Made by a program: the position numbers and the translations under genes. From Pseudomonas sp. Irchel s3h14 (GTDB lineage Bacteria; Pseudomonadota; Gammaproteobacteria; Pseudomonadales; Pseudomonadaceae), in assembly GCF_900187425.1 (NCBI RefSeq), contig NZ_FYDJ01000035.1, forward strand, positions 1 to 35,443: a stretch of DNA of 35,443 bases. The letters run 5' to 3'. Positions 1-8,215 of this stretch are shown here, piece by piece. The notes below the pieces were generated by a model. That model made no database searches. It had not been told where the DNA came from and saw only the letters and a program-made list of their open reading frames with translations. Numbering within the stretch: the stretch's first letter is position 1; each line of letters opens with the position of its first letter.

Positions 1-20
1 GCTTTTGATTTTGATCTGTT

Positions 21-280
21 GCCCCTTTCCCAGAGGCCGAACGCAGGCGTTGCGCAGGGGGCACCGCGGCAAGGATGCCGCGGTAGCCGCCCCCGGCCAT
101 GGATGGCCGATGGCGGCGGGCCCCCGGAGCAATGCCGGAGTGAGGGCATGCCGAGCCACAGCGAGGCACCGAATGGAGGGGCAAAGCGTTTTGCTTCCTT
201 TTGGGCGTTTGCAAAAGGGAGTCGCTGTAAAAGCGAAACCGCCAGCCGCCATCACCGCAGAAACGGATATGTACCCCAAC
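21..280 (+). repeat. 260-bp Pseudomonas intergenic repeat, left copy
   Basis: This stretch is repeated in inverted orientation at 35184-35443. By eye the two copies differ at about ten positions, most of them in the segment around 148-225. The repeat contains internal palindromes, such as the CCGCGG-rich arm near 65-83 and the GGCCATGGATGGCC-type core near 95-110. Open frames through it (for example 19-330) look like translated repeat rather than genes, because the same apparent protein appears in both copies. It lies just past the 3' end of ohr. A short direct duplication (ATGTACCCCAACCT, about 269-297) sits at its inner edge. The element may continue left of the window. Confidence 0.8.
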
Positions 281-316
281 CTATGTACCCCAACCTCAAG
301 CAAACAGCATTACGGC

Positions 317-733
317 TCAGACCAGGTTGATTTCAACGTTGATATTGCCCCGCGTGGCTTTGGAGTACGGACACAGCTTGTGCCCTTCATCCACCAGCGC
401 CCGGGCGGTTTCGCGGTCCATTCCCGGCAGGCTGATGTTGAGGCGAGCCTGCAGGAGATAACCGCCTGCGTTGGTGCCCAGGTCAACTTCGGCGTCAATG
501 GCCAGGTCAGGCGGGAGCGTGACCTTCATTTTGCCGGCAGCGACCTGCATCGCACCGATGAAGCAGGCTGACCACCCGGTGGCGAACAACTGCTCCGGAT
601 TGGTGCCGTCACCCTTGGTGCCAGGGGACGAAAGCTTGACTTCGAGTCGTCCATCATCGCTGCGTGATGCGCCGTCCCGCCCACCCGTGGTGTGGACTTT
701 GGCGGTGTACAGTACTTTTTCGATCTGGGTCAT
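317..733 (-). CDS. ohr: Organic hydroperoxide resistance protein (Ohr), copy 1
   Basis: The 138-residue protein is a full-length Ohr/OsmC-family thiol peroxidase, which reduces organic and lipid hydroperoxides in the cytoplasm, in known members with lipoylated proteins as reductant. The two catalytic cysteines are visible: C57 in WSACFIGAM and C121 in CPYSKATRGN. The conserved Arg of TTGGRDG (R19) is also present. The ATG at 731-733 has an AGGAG ribosome site about 8 nt upstream. The gene stands alone and points toward the left end of the window. A clearly paralogous Ohr in the opposite orientation lies at 34723-35142. No OhrR-type MarR regulator is encoded in the window, so regulation cannot be read here. 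The family call is secure; the division of labour between the copies is unknown. Confidence 0.95.
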   Translation of the reverse strand: MTQIEKVLYTAKVHTTGGRDGASRSDDGRLEVKLSSPGTKGDGTNPEQLFATGWSACFIGAMQVAAGKMKVTLPPDLAIDAEVDLGTNAGGYLLQARLNISLPGMDRETARALVDEGHKLCPYSKATRGNINVEINLV

Positions 734-883
734 GATGATCTCCTGATTGAAAATGCTGGATGAAAAAGATTGCCCTCTGTGGACCAGTCCTTCTTGCTTG
801 ATGGATTCGCCACTCGTCAGGGCGCTTGCATCACCTGTAGCGGACTGGACCTTTCAATATAGATGGCGGTTGGCGACTTCGGG

Positions 884-2236
884 CTATGAGTAAGCACCGA
901 TCACCCACTTAACTTTTTCCAGCGCCTCACGCAGTGCGCCCATCTCCGCAGACCCCAGCGCCAAGCGAATCGCATGCGGTACATGAGCAGAGGTCGCAAA
1001 AGGCTCAGCGGTTGAAACCGCCACTTTTTCACGCAGCAGCGCCGCGGCGATCTGGTCGGCCCTCGCATCTTCGGAAAGAGGCAGCCAAAGAAAATAAGAC
1101 GATGGATGACGAATGCACGGAAGGCCCGCCAGCACTTCTGCGGCCATGGTTTGCCTGGCCTGAGCATCCCGACGTTTTTCAGCTTCCAGCTGCATGACCG
1201 TGCCATCGTCGAGCCACGTGCTCGCGATCGCCGTCAGCACGCCCGGGGTATTCCAGGTGGTCGCCCTGATCGTTCGCTCCAGCGCGGGCACTTTTTCGGC
1301 CGGGGCAGCGACGAAACCTACGCGCAATCCGGTGGCCACACTCTTGGAGAGCCCTGAAACGTAAACGGTCCGCTCGGGTGCGAGTTGCGCTATCGGTGCC
1401 GGCGGGTCCTCGGCAAGAAAGGCATACGCGGCATCCTCGATGATGAGCAAGTCATGCCTGCGCGCAATCGTCACCAGCGACTCGCGCTGATCGGCACTCA
1501 TCACCCATCCCAGCGGATTGTGCAGCGTCGGCATCGAGTACACCGCCCGCACGCGGCGACTCCGGCACAGACGGTCCAGCGCCTCCAGATCAGATCCGTG
1601 TTCGGTCACGGGAATGGGCACGATTTCAAGGTGCAAGGCTTCGGCCAGCACGATGAATCCTGAATAGGTCAGCGCATCCGCTGCAATCACATCACCGGGT
1701 TGCAGCAGCGCCATCATCGTCACGGCCAGTCCATGCTGGGCACCGCTGACCATCAGCACTTGCTCGGCATCCACCGTCAGCCCTCGGGCGAGCAAATGGC
1801 GCGCCACCGAGGCGCGCTCATGCAGACGCCCGGCGTGTGGCTGGTAGCGCAACAGGGATTCCAGATCACCGCCCGAGGCGAGTTGGCGTAGCGCATTTCG
1901 CAAGAGTTCTGCCTGCCCTGGCAGCGAGGGATAGTTGAAGTTGAGGTCAGTCATTCCCACGGCAACGTTTTTCTGGTCGATGCCCAAGCCAGGCGGCAAC
2001 GACGTCTCCCGCACGAACGTGCCTCGCCCCGTCTCGCCGCTGACCAGGCCCATGGCTTCGAGCTCTGCATAGACCCGACTGGCGGTGACCAGAGCCAGCC
2101 CTTCTGTCGCCGCCAGTTGACGATGCGTCGGCAGTCGCGTGCCCGGCAACAATCGGCCTGACCGGATGTCGGCCGCAAAAGCATCCACTAATGACTTGTA
2201 CCGTGAGCGAGGCATGTCGAGATGTATCCATGACAA
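884..2236 (-). CDS. MocR-family transcriptional regulator (GntR wHTH plus aminotransferase-like domain)
   Basis: The 450-residue protein has a GntR-type winged helix at about residues 10-75 (PGTRLPTHRQLA, then VTASRVYAELEAMG). A class I aminotransferase fold of roughly 340 residues follows. The PLP-binding lysine is in SGLSKSVATGLRVGF and the upstream Asp/Tyr region is in IIEDAAYAF. MocR proteins are PLP-dependent regulators that usually control a divergent transporter or enzyme gene. Here the divergent neighbour is an EamA exporter only 62 bp away, which is the likely target. The start is uncertain. TTG at 2236 keeps the W-I-x-L opening usual in this family but has no good ribosome site; the first in-frame ATG is at 2215. 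The amino compound sensed is not evident. Confidence 0.9.
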   Translation of the reverse strand: MSWIHLDMPRSRYKSLVDAFAADIRSGRLLPGTRLPTHRQLAATEGLALVTASRVYAELEAMGLVSGETGRGTFVRETSLPPGLGIDQKNVAVGMTDLNFNYPSLPGQAELLRNALRQLASGGDLESLLRYQPHAGRLHERASVARHLLARGLTVDAEQVLMVSGAQHGLAVTMMALLQPGDVIAADALTYSGFIVLAEALHLEIVPIPVTEHGSDLEALDRLCRSRRVRAVYSMPTLHNPLGWVMSADQRESLVTIARRHDLLIIEDAAYAFLAEDPPAPIAQLAPERTVYVSGLSKSVATGLRVGFVAAPAEKVPALERTIRATTWNTPGVLTAIASTWLDDGTVMQLEAEKRRDAQARQTMAAEVLAGLPCIRHPSSYFLWLPLSEDARADQIAAALLREKVAVSTAEPFATSAHVPHAIRLALGSAEMGALREALEKVKWVIGAYS

Positions 2237-2298
2237 TTTTTTGATTGTAGTGATCGTCGATCATACGATGGAACTCTGCAAATTGAGAGTGCCCTCAG
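2237..2298. promoter_or_regulatory. Divergent control region between mocR-type gene and EamA exporter
   Basis: This 62-bp gap must contain both promoters. It holds an inverted repeat ATCGT (2253-2257) / ACGAT (2265-2269) with a 7-nt spacer, a candidate operator for the regulator or another factor. MocR operators are often direct repeats, so the assignment is inference. An AT-rich T6 tract lies at 2237-2242. Confidence 0.45.
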
Positions 2299-3189
2299 AT
2301 GGAACGGACCCTGCAAAACCCAACGACGGAAAAGACCGCGAGCGGCTGGCTCAACGGGTTTATCGGTGTGCTGATTTTCAGCGGCTCGCTGCCAGCCACA
2401 CGGTTGGCCGTGCTGGAATTCGACCCGGTGTTCCTGACCGTTGCCCGAGCGGCGATTGCCGGGCTCCTGGCGCTGTGCATGCTGGTGCTGTTTAAAGAAA
2501 AACGTCCCGCCAAGCATCAGCTTATGCCTTTGGCGATCGTGGCAATGGGCGTTGTAGTAGGGTTTCCGCTGCTCACGGCGCTGGCGCTGCAGTACGTGAC
2601 GTCGGCGCACTCCATCGTCTTCGTTGGCTTGTTGCCACTCGCCACCGCGGTGTTCGGCGTGTTGCGCGGCGGGGAGCGTCCCCGGCCGGTATTCTGGTTC
2701 TTCTCGGTGCTGGGCAGCGCGTTGGTCGTGGGGTTTGCCGTCTCGCAAGGCCTGACCGCTTCGCCGACCGGCGACATCCTCATGCTGCTGGCCATCCTCG
2801 CCTGCGGGCTGGGTTATGCGGAAGGTGCGAAGCTTTCAAGAACCCTGGGAGGCTGGCAGGTGATCTCTTGGGCATTGCTGCTGTCGCTGCCCGTCATGAT
2901 CCCGCTGACCTGGTTTCTGGCCCCTGCTTCGTTCTCGGGAATTACCCCATCCGCGTGGCTCAGCCTGGCGTACGTATCGATCTTCAGCATGCTGATCGGT
3001 TTCGTATTCTGGTACCGCGGGCTGGCCCAAGGGGGGATTGCCGCCGTCGGCCAGCTTCAGCTGCTACAGCCGTTTTTTGGCTTGGCGCTGGCGGCCACCC
3101 TGCTTCACGAACACGTCAGTATCGGCATGCTGGGGGTTACCGTCGCGGTGATCCTTTGCGTGGCCGGGGCGCGAAAGTTTTCGAAGTGA
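2299..3189 (+). CDS. EamA/DMT-superfamily inner-membrane exporter
   Basis: The 296-residue protein is strongly hydrophobic, with about ten predicted membrane segments arranged as two EamA repeats. The first ends near residue 150, and the second starts around the DILMLLAILACGLGYAEG segment. The repeats carry typical DMT motifs: P-A-T-R-L-A near the N-terminus, and EHVSIGMLGVTVAVILCV in the last repeat. Such proteins usually export amino acids or other small metabolites, or are of unknown substrate. The gene is divergent from the MocR regulator, which probably controls it. Its 3' end overlaps the convergent gene at 3137-3544 by 53 bp. The ATG at 2299 has only a weak purine-rich ribosome site (GAGAG near 2285). 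Confidence 0.9.
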   Translation: MERTLQNPTTEKTASGWLNGFIGVLIFSGSLPATRLAVLEFDPVFLTVARAAIAGLLALCMLVLFKEKRPAKHQLMPLAIVAMGVVVGFPLLTALALQYVTSAHSIVFVGLLPLATAVFGVLRGGERPRPVFWFFSVLGSALVVGFAVSQGLTASPTGDILMLLAILACGLGYAEGAKLSRTLGGWQVISWALLLSLPVMIPLTWFLAPASFSGITPSAWLSLAYVSIFSMLIGFVFWYRGLAQGGIAAVGQLQLLQPFFGLALAATLLHEHVSIGMLGVTVAVILCVAGARKFSK

Positions 3190-3544
3190 GCGGGCGCGAC
3201 AAGCGTTGCTGCCAGTTTCCGCCATCGGTGCGCTGGCATTCTTCTTCAGAATCGAACTGCACATGGGCCGATACCGGACTGACGAGAACGTCCGATTCGC
3301 TTAACGCCATGGCGGTCAACTCGACCATGCGCTCGCCCTGCCCACTGGCCAGCGCCTGATCCTTGTTGGCCTGCGTATCGAAGACCCAGATGACCCGCAG
3401 ACTGGAAGGAAACAGGTCGTAATCGATCTCATGGGTCAGCCAGCAGAACCCGACGACTTCCGCTTTTGCCGTCTCACACGCCTCAGTCAGGGTGGCCACC
3501 AGGCGTCGCTCGATGTTCGCCTGATCGCGTTTGCTTAACGGCAT
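3137..3544 (-). CDS. Conserved Pseudomonas small soluble protein of unknown function
   Basis: The 135-residue protein starts at an ATG (3544) with an AAGGA ribosome site 8 nt upstream. It has a charged N-terminal helix (KRDQANIERRLVATLTEACE) followed by a mixed alpha/beta part with SLRVIWVFDT and a late HVQFDSEEEC segment. I recognise this as a protein common in Pseudomonas that is often labelled a Fis-family regulator. I see no Fis-like helix-turn-helix, so that label is not supported. The last 17 residues are basic and Pro/Ser-rich, and are encoded inside the convergent EamA gene. This suggests the stop codon drifted downstream. No function can be assigned. Confidence 0.75.
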   Translation of the reverse strand: MPLSKRDQANIERRLVATLTEACETAKAEVVGFCWLTHEIDYDLFPSSLRVIWVFDTQANKDQALASGQGERMVELTAMALSESDVLVSPVSAHVQFDSEEECQRTDGGNWQQRLSRPLTSKTFAPRPRKGSPRR

Positions 3545-3717
3545 GGTTGGGTCCTTGTGACGGGTAAAAAGAAGCCATCATACGACACCTCCATGTCCAC
3601 TTTGGCGGACGCACTGCGCCCCGCGCAAATATGTCTCTTGCGCCCGTGAACCTTGTGTTGAAGCGCCAGTCATAGCCGAGCCGTGAATTCCACTTGCCCG
3701 CTCAGAGCTATTCATCC

Positions 3718-4578
3718 ATGCGCCAAACCCTCCTGTCCGTTCGCGTTGCCTCGCTCTGTTTCATTCCTCTGTTTTCCCTGTTCGTCACCCCCGCCCACGC
3801 CGGTGCCGAAAGGCAGTTGGTGGAAGCCATCAACGACTACCGCGCTCACCCCGATCGCTGCTTGGGGCGCGCGGGTCGAGCGTTATCGCCGTTGGCGTTG
3901 AAGTCGAACCTGGCTTTGCCGATCGGCTATGGCGGCGGTTTACGCGATCGATTGAAAGCGTCCGGCTATCAGGCGGTGACCGTGCGCACGATTCGCGTGG
4001 TCGGTGCGCAGGATGCCGATGAGGCCTTCGACATGCTCCAGAACGATTACTGCGGGGCGTTGCTCGATACCCAATATGCCGACATTGGCGTTAGTCGCGC
4101 CCGGAGTGAGTGGCAGGTGGTGCTGGCGCAGCCCGTGCTGGACAGTCGTGTGGGTGATTCGCGAGCTGTCAGCAAAGCATTGCTGGCACAGGTCAATGCG
4201 GCACGCTCAAAACCGCGCCTCTGCGGTCGTCAGCGCTTCGCCGCCGCACGGCCATTGGCCTGGAACGCGTCCCTGGGCGCTGCGGCGCAAGGGCACAGTA
4301 AAGCAATGGCCTACGGCAACTACTTCGCACACCAGGACCCCGACGGTGACATGCCCGCAGACCGGGCCAGAGCCGCTGGTTTCCGTGGCCGGCAAATCGG
4401 CGAGAACATCGCTGCCGGCCAGGGCTCACCGAGCAAGGCCATGTCGGGCTGGCTGGCCAGCCCGGGGCATTGCGCCAACCTGATGAACCCGATGTTTACC
4501 CAGATGGGCGCAGCCTATGCGGCGGACGCACGCAGTGATAGAGGCGTTTATTGGACGATGTTGTTTGGCGCGCCTTGA
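3718..4578 (+). CDS. Secreted CAP-domain (SCP/PR-1-like) protein
   Basis: The 286-residue protein has a Sec signal peptide ending near residue 28 (TPAHA before GAERQ). The C-terminal half, about residues 158-286, is a CAP domain. It shows LLAQVNAAR, PLAWNASLGAAAQGHSKAM, NYFAHQDPDG, IGENIAAGQ and a W-x-x-SPGHCANLMNP block, including the His and Glu positions of the CAP cavity. The N-terminal half begins with a similar helix and PLA-x-N-x-x-LA pattern, so it may be a degenerate duplicated CAP domain (inference). The open frame extends to TTG 3694, but ATG 3718 opens directly on the signal peptide and is preferred. Bacterial CAP proteins are exported and mostly of unknown role; some bind lipids or act on the envelope. 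Confidence 0.88.
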   Translation: MRQTLLSVRVASLCFIPLFSLFVTPAHAGAERQLVEAINDYRAHPDRCLGRAGRALSPLALKSNLALPIGYGGGLRDRLKASGYQAVTVRTIRVVGAQDADEAFDMLQNDYCGALLDTQYADIGVSRARSEWQVVLAQPVLDSRVGDSRAVSKALLAQVNAARSKPRLCGRQRFAAARPLAWNASLGAAAQGHSKAMAYGNYFAHQDPDGDMPADRARAAGFRGRQIGENIAAGQGSPSKAMSGWLASPGHCANLMNPMFTQMGAAYAADARSDRGVYWTMLFGAP

Positions 4579-4586
4579 GTGATTGA

Positions 4587-4610
4587 GCGGCGCCTCATTT
4601 GGGGCGCCGC
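4587..4610. terminator. Hairpin between convergent genes
   Basis: A perfect 8-bp GC stem pairs GCGGCGCC (4587-4594) with GGCGCCGC (4603-4610) across an 8-nt loop. It lies between the CAP gene and the convergent propeller gene and overlaps the last codons of the latter. There is no clear T-run, so its strength as an intrinsic terminator is uncertain. Confidence 0.55.
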
Positions 4611-5224
4611 ACTGCCCTCACCTTCCCACTGCCACCGCCGCCGCAGAAAAACTGATGGCCGCCGTCCGATTCAAGCCCCGACACCCCGACGCCGGCCGGC
4701 AGCTTCACACTCTCCAGCACCTCGCCGGTGGTCGAATCGATACGGCGTAACTCACTCTCATCTTCTTCCCAGGTGCCATGCCACAGCTGCCCCTCGACCC
4801 AGGTCACCCCGGTGACGAAGCGGTTGGATTCAAGGGTGCGCAGAATCGCGCCGGTCTCGGGATCGATCTGATGAATCTTGCGATCCCGATATTCGCCGAC
4901 CCACAGCGTCCCTTCCGCCCACGTCAGCCCTGAGTCGCTGCCGCCAGGCGCCGGAATAGTCGCGAGTACACGGCCGGTCTGCGGGTCAATTTTCTGGATG
5001 CGATCCTCGGCGATCTGGAACAGGTGCTGGCCGTCGAAGGCTGTGCCGGCATGGGCGGCGACATCGATTGAACGCAGTGTCTTGCCACTTTCAGGGTCCA
5101 GGGCGTTGAGTTTGTCACCGGTGGCAAACCACACGTGCTGACCGTCCCAGGTGACGCCATGCACCTTGTCGACACCGGCAAAGGGTCCATATTCACGAAG
5201 GATTTTGGCTGCTGACTGTTTCAT
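4595..5224 (-). CDS. Small beta-propeller protein, glutamine-cyclotransferase/Vgb-like
   Basis: The 209-residue protein consists of about five repeats of roughly 40 residues. Each has a G-V-T-W-type strand, a W/F-x-G strand and a D-P-x-T/S-G turn (for example LDPESGKT, IDPQTGRV, IDPETGAI, IDSTTGEV). This is the pattern of YVTN/Vgb or glutamine-cyclotransferase-type propellers. No signal peptide is seen, so it is probably cytoplasmic. It follows the regulator gene at 5261-6481 by 36 bp on the same strand, so the two are probably co-transcribed. The propeller could sense or bind a ligand for the regulator (inference). Enzymatic activity is not evident. The start is ATG 5224; the gap upstream has only a weak ribosome site. 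Confidence 0.75.
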   Translation of the reverse strand: MKQSAAKILREYGPFAGVDKVHGVTWDGQHVWFATGDKLNALDPESGKTLRSIDVAAHAGTAFDGQHLFQIAEDRIQKIDPQTGRVLATIPAPGGSDSGLTWAEGTLWVGEYRDRKIHQIDPETGAILRTLESNRFVTGVTWVEGQLWHGTWEEDESELRRIDSTTGEVLESVKLPAGVGVSGLESDGGHQFFCGGGGSGKVRAVRRPK

Positions 5225-5260
5225 GTTGGCATTCCTCGTTACGGGTGGGTGACGTTCATC

Positions 5261-6481
5261 CTAGTCACCCGGCAGTGGCACCGGGAGTAACAAGGTCGTC
5301 GCGAAACCCGGCACCGGCGGGGTCATCCAGCGACGCGTCCGGCCGCGACCGAACGACTGCACCTTGCCCTCGCGGGCCAGTTCTTCGAGTGCCCGTTGCA
5401 CCGTGCGTTGGCTGGCACCGAGGGCCAGTGCCAGGGCCGAACTCGACCACGACTCACCGTCGACAAGGAAAGCGAACACCGACCCGTGCTTCTCTTCGAC
5501 GTGTGGCACCAGCACCACAACGTCAGAGGCAACCAGCGCCACCAGCGCAAAACCACGCTGGGTTGCAGAGATGCCGGCCAAGGGTTTAAGCGCCGTGCGC
5601 AGTCGCCCGATTTCGACTCTCAACCGCGCGCGAAGGGACTCATCGGCGTGCTTCAAACGAAAGGCCCGGGCAATCAGCGTTTCCCTCGACACGTCGGCCG
5701 GCCACGCTTCGGCCAGTGCCCGTGCGAGGGCGAACAAGACCGGGCGTGTAGCGAGGGGAACCGACATGCCGGCGCCACGCACCACGTATCGACACGCGTC
5801 CACGACCAGCGACGTGGACGCGAGCAACGCTTCAACCTCATCCAGCAACAGAGGCCGTTCTTCGCCATAGGCAATCAAACGCGCGACGGGCGTGTCCAGG
5901 ACAAGGGCAGCGTTTTCCACCTCGGCCGTCAGCGCAGGAATATCGGCGTCGTGCGCGGCGTGCTCGGCCCTCGTGAGTGCAGACCGCGCCTTGTTCGTCT
6001 CGAGTCGTCGCATCGCGATCCCCGCCACGACCAGTTCGTGGGCGGCGCGCAATGCCGGCGGCAATGGCGCGGGGTCAAGCTCGGCGAGCAGCATGTCGGC
6101 CTCTTCGAGATGCCCGATCAGCAGCAAACGCCGAATCTGCAGATACCGCGCATGAGCAGCGTTCACTCGATCGCCGTGCGCCTCAAGCGTCACCCGTGCC
6201 GACTCGAGTGCCTTCACTGGCCAGCCCAACTCCCGGGAGGCCAGCGCGATCTCGGCCTCGGCGACCACACACCGCGCCCGAGCCAAGGCCTCCTTCGGCC
6301 CGAAGGCCCGCGCCGCCCTCTGCACCAGCGCCTTGGCTCGCACCAGATCGCCGAGTTGCGCCATCGCAATCCCGCGCAACGCCAGCGCCGGCGCATCGTC
6401 GCGCAACGCGACCCGGTTCAGCGCGCCGAGCGGATCACCCGCTGCCAGCGCCTGCGCTGCGGCCGTGATCAGCGAGTCCAT
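5261..6481 (-). CDS. Helix-turn-helix regulator with N-terminal alpha-helical repeats
   Basis: The 406-residue protein starts with about 230 residues of Ala/Leu-rich paired helices that look TPR-like. Next comes a segment near residues 260-300 (ADVSRETLIARAFR then RARLRVEIGRLR) that resembles an OmpR/PhoB-type winged helix. A second HTH near residues 345-380 reads SSALALALGASQRTVQRALE. The layout suggests a ligand- or partner-responsive transcription factor with two DNA-contacting parts. It is the first gene of a likely two-gene operon with the downstream beta-propeller (36-bp gap). No kinase or receiver domain is present. The target genes are unknown; autoregulation is plausible but not shown by the sequence. 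Confidence 0.75.
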   Translation of the reverse strand: MDSLITAAAQALAAGDPLGALNRVALRDDAPALALRGIAMAQLGDLVRAKALVQRAARAFGPKEALARARCVVAEAEIALASRELGWPVKALESARVTLEAHGDRVNAAHARYLQIRRLLLIGHLEEADMLLAELDPAPLPPALRAAHELVVAGIAMRRLETNKARSALTRAEHAAHDADIPALTAEVENAALVLDTPVARLIAYGEERPLLLDEVEALLASTSLVVDACRYVVRGAGMSVPLATRPVLFALARALAEAWPADVSRETLIARAFRLKHADESLRARLRVEIGRLRTALKPLAGISATQRGFALVALVASDVVVLVPHVEEKHGSVFAFLVDGESWSSSALALALGASQRTVQRALEELAREGKVQSFGRGRTRRWMTPPVPGFATTLLLPVPLPGD

Positions 6482-6550
6482 CGCAATCCCGCCACCGTTG
6501 TCACTCCCACCGTAGGATGTTCGCTGTTGAGTCTATCTCACGATGCCCCA

Positions 6551-7222
6551 TCACGAAGGAGGCCGCCCGACATTCGAATGTTGGGCGTGAGGAACGGCGC
6601 GCTTTTGCTTGCACAGCAAAACCACACACTCGCTGACGAAGGCCCCGGCCACCGCCAACGCCATGTCTTTCTGTGAATCCCAGGGATCGTTCTGCGCGCC
6701 GACGAAGGCACGCGAGGTGTCGTCGCCGAGGAAGGCGCCACCAATCCATTCCACCATTTCGTAAATGGCCGACGTCGACAGAATGATGTTCAACGCCATG
6801 AACACCAGCCAGAAACCCCGCAACGGTGTGAGGCGCACCAGCACTTCTCGAATGGGGTAAGCCATCAACAGCCCGTAGCTCAGATGGACCAGCCGATCAA
6901 AATGATTGCGCTGCAACCCCAGCGCTTTATCGAGGCTGACCCCGGTCAAGGCCGAACACCATTGGTCGTACGGCACCTTGGCATAGGTGTAGTGAGAACC
7001 CAGTTCGTGAATGCACAGGAAAACGAATACCAGGCTGATGGAAACAGCCGACAGGCGAAACCGGCCGGAGACAACCAACAGTGCGCCCACCAGTAACAAC
7101 ACCAGCAGATTTTCCAGTGCCCAATCCACTCGGCTGCGGGGTGAATACCCCGACACCACGACGACCAACACAAACAGCATCAGCAGCGTCAGGTCGTATC
7201 GCTGGTGTGCCTTGGGCTGCAT
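6551..7222 (-). CDS. yjdF: YjdF-family (DUF2238) inner-membrane protein
   Basis: The 223-residue protein has about six hydrophobic segments and the motifs typical of DUF2238/YjdF. These are C-I-H-E-L-G-S-H-Y-T-Y-A-K-V-P-Y, then N-H-F-D-R-L-V-H-L-S-Y-G, then YEMVEWIGG and a NDPWDSQKDM block near the C-terminus. The conserved His, Glu and Asp residues near membrane edges suggest a metal site or enzymatic role, but the family's biochemical function is unknown. It is separated from the HTH gene by about 70 bp and is probably monocistronic. The C-terminal tail after residue 200 is basic and variable. Confidence 0.88.
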   Translation of the reverse strand: MQPKAHQRYDLTLLMLFVLVVVVSGYSPRSRVDWALENLLVLLLVGALLVVSGRFRLSAVSISLVFVFLCIHELGSHYTYAKVPYDQWCSALTGVSLDKALGLQRNHFDRLVHLSYGLLMAYPIREVLVRLTPLRGFWLVFMALNIILSTSAIYEMVEWIGGAFLGDDTSRAFVGAQNDPWDSQKDMALAVAGAFVSECVVLLCKQKRAVPHAQHSNVGRPPS

Positions 7223-7340
7223 GGTTTGAGTTCCTCAAAGCGGAGGATGACGACGGTTCCAGAGTCCTTCTCAATGGAACAACTCATCGCGAGTCCGGTT
7301 CAGGCACACCGACAAAAGGCGCCCCTCACAAACACACTCC

Positions 7341-7432
7341 TGTAGGAGCAGAGCTTGCTCGCGAAGAGGCCATCACATTCAACATCCCTATTGACTGAAC
7401 CACCGCCTTCGCGAGCAAGCTCAGCTCCTACA
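7341..7432. repeat. REP-type inverted pair
   Basis: A 25-nt arm at 7341-7365 (TGTAGGAGC...GCTCGCGAA) is repeated inverted at 7408-7432 with a single mismatch, across a 42-nt spacer. This is the familiar Pseudomonas REP doublet in an otherwise gene-free gap (7223-7522). I see nothing else certain in that gap. Confidence 0.85.
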
Positions 7433-7522
7433 GATGCAGGCTTGCCCGAACCCTTGTTTCATATGTAAAACAAAACCCCGCTTCGCGTTACCTCAGCAAG
7501 CCATTCTTTCTCGCCGTTTCCC

Positions 7523-7768
7523 ATGGCATGCACATTCGATGTGAAATTTCGTGCCATACAAGAAACCACGTTTCACGACTCGCAGATGTACACCGTCGGC
7601 GCGCAGTTCCTGGCCATGCCGATCATGGCGTGGGTCGACCTGACCTGGGCAAAAAACGCCAACCCCTATGGCGGTGCGGAAAACGGTACGGGCTTTACCA
7701 ATACCCGTTCGGTTGGCAGCAATCAGTGGTATTACCGGACCAACGTCAATATCGGGTATTACTTCTGA
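7523..7768 (+). pseudogene. C-terminal remnant of an outer-membrane beta-barrel porin
   Basis: The 81-residue frame lacks a signal peptide. It has alternating hydrophobic/aromatic strands (MYTVGAQFLAMPIMAWVDLTWA) and ends in WYYRTNVNIGYYF, with the terminal Phe expected of a BAM-assembled barrel. The length is far below that of any porin, so this looks like the last four or so strands of a lost gene. I cannot name the porin family with confidence. A REP doublet lies directly upstream and may mark the deletion joint. The ATG at 7523 is only the first Met in the open frame and has no convincing ribosome site. Confidence 0.6.
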
Positions 7769-7813
7769 CCCGTTGAAATCGTGGCGTATCGATGCTCGGG
7801 ATAAGCCATAACG

Positions 7814-8215
7814 CTAGACGCGCGGTCGTAGAAAGGCCAAAACGTCCTGAAAGACCTGATGCCATTCTTCACTGGGCTCGTTTGCCAGTGGATGCCAAAA
7901 GAACTGGAACTCGTGTCCTCCATCGTCTTCTGCAAAATGGCTCCAGGTATCCGGAAGATTTTGCATAACGCGGCACTCGTGAAACGCCCACGTGTGCCCC
8001 GTTATCGCCGAATCCCAGCTCCCCAGATCCCGTATCACCTCGCCCCTGACGCCCGCCTCTTCGAATAACTCCCGAATAGCCGCCGCGTCAGTCGGCTCTC
8101 CGGGTTCGACACTGCCCTTGACCAGTTGCAGACCTGCCAACGGATGCCGGAACGCTAAAATCTCCAGCCCCTCTTTTTTTCGCAGCACGACGGGACAAGC
8201 TTTATCTATGCGCAT
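7814..8215 (-). CDS. Nudix hydrolase
   Basis: The 133-residue protein has a complete Nudix box, G-x5-E-x7-REUxEExGU. It runs from G34 to V56, with R48, E49, E52 and E53 as the metal-binding core. Nudix enzymes hydrolyse nucleoside diphosphates linked to other groups; the substrate here is not predictable. Its start overlaps the end of the upstream GNAT gene by 10 bp (8206-8215), so the two are translationally coupled. The size is typical of a single-domain Nudix protein. Confidence 0.92.
   Translation of the reverse strand: MRIDKACPVVLRKKEGLEILAFRHPLAGLQLVKGSVEPGEPTDAAAIRELFEEAGVRGEVIRDLGSWDSAITGHTWAFHECRVMQNLPDTWSHFAEDDGGHEFQFFWHPLANEPSEEWHQVFQDVLAFLRPRV

Noticed and set aside
5..571. 188-residue open frame and related frames over the left repeat and ohr
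   Set aside because: It is a shadow frame running through the 260-bp repeat and antisense to ohr. The repeat part recurs in the right copy, and there is no ribosome site or domain.
3137..3544. Fis-family transcriptional regulator label
   Set aside because: No helix-turn-helix of Fis type can be seen, and the name appears to be an inherited database label.
5396..6676. 426-residue plus-strand open frame opposite the HTH regulator
   Set aside because: It is a GC-rich antisense frame with Arg/Gln/His-rich composition, and the minus-strand regulator has clear domains.
7341..7432. Inverted REP pair considered as a CRISPR-like or attachment site
   Set aside because: There are only two arms in inverted orientation, matching the common Pseudomonas REP doublet, with no integrase or spacers nearby.
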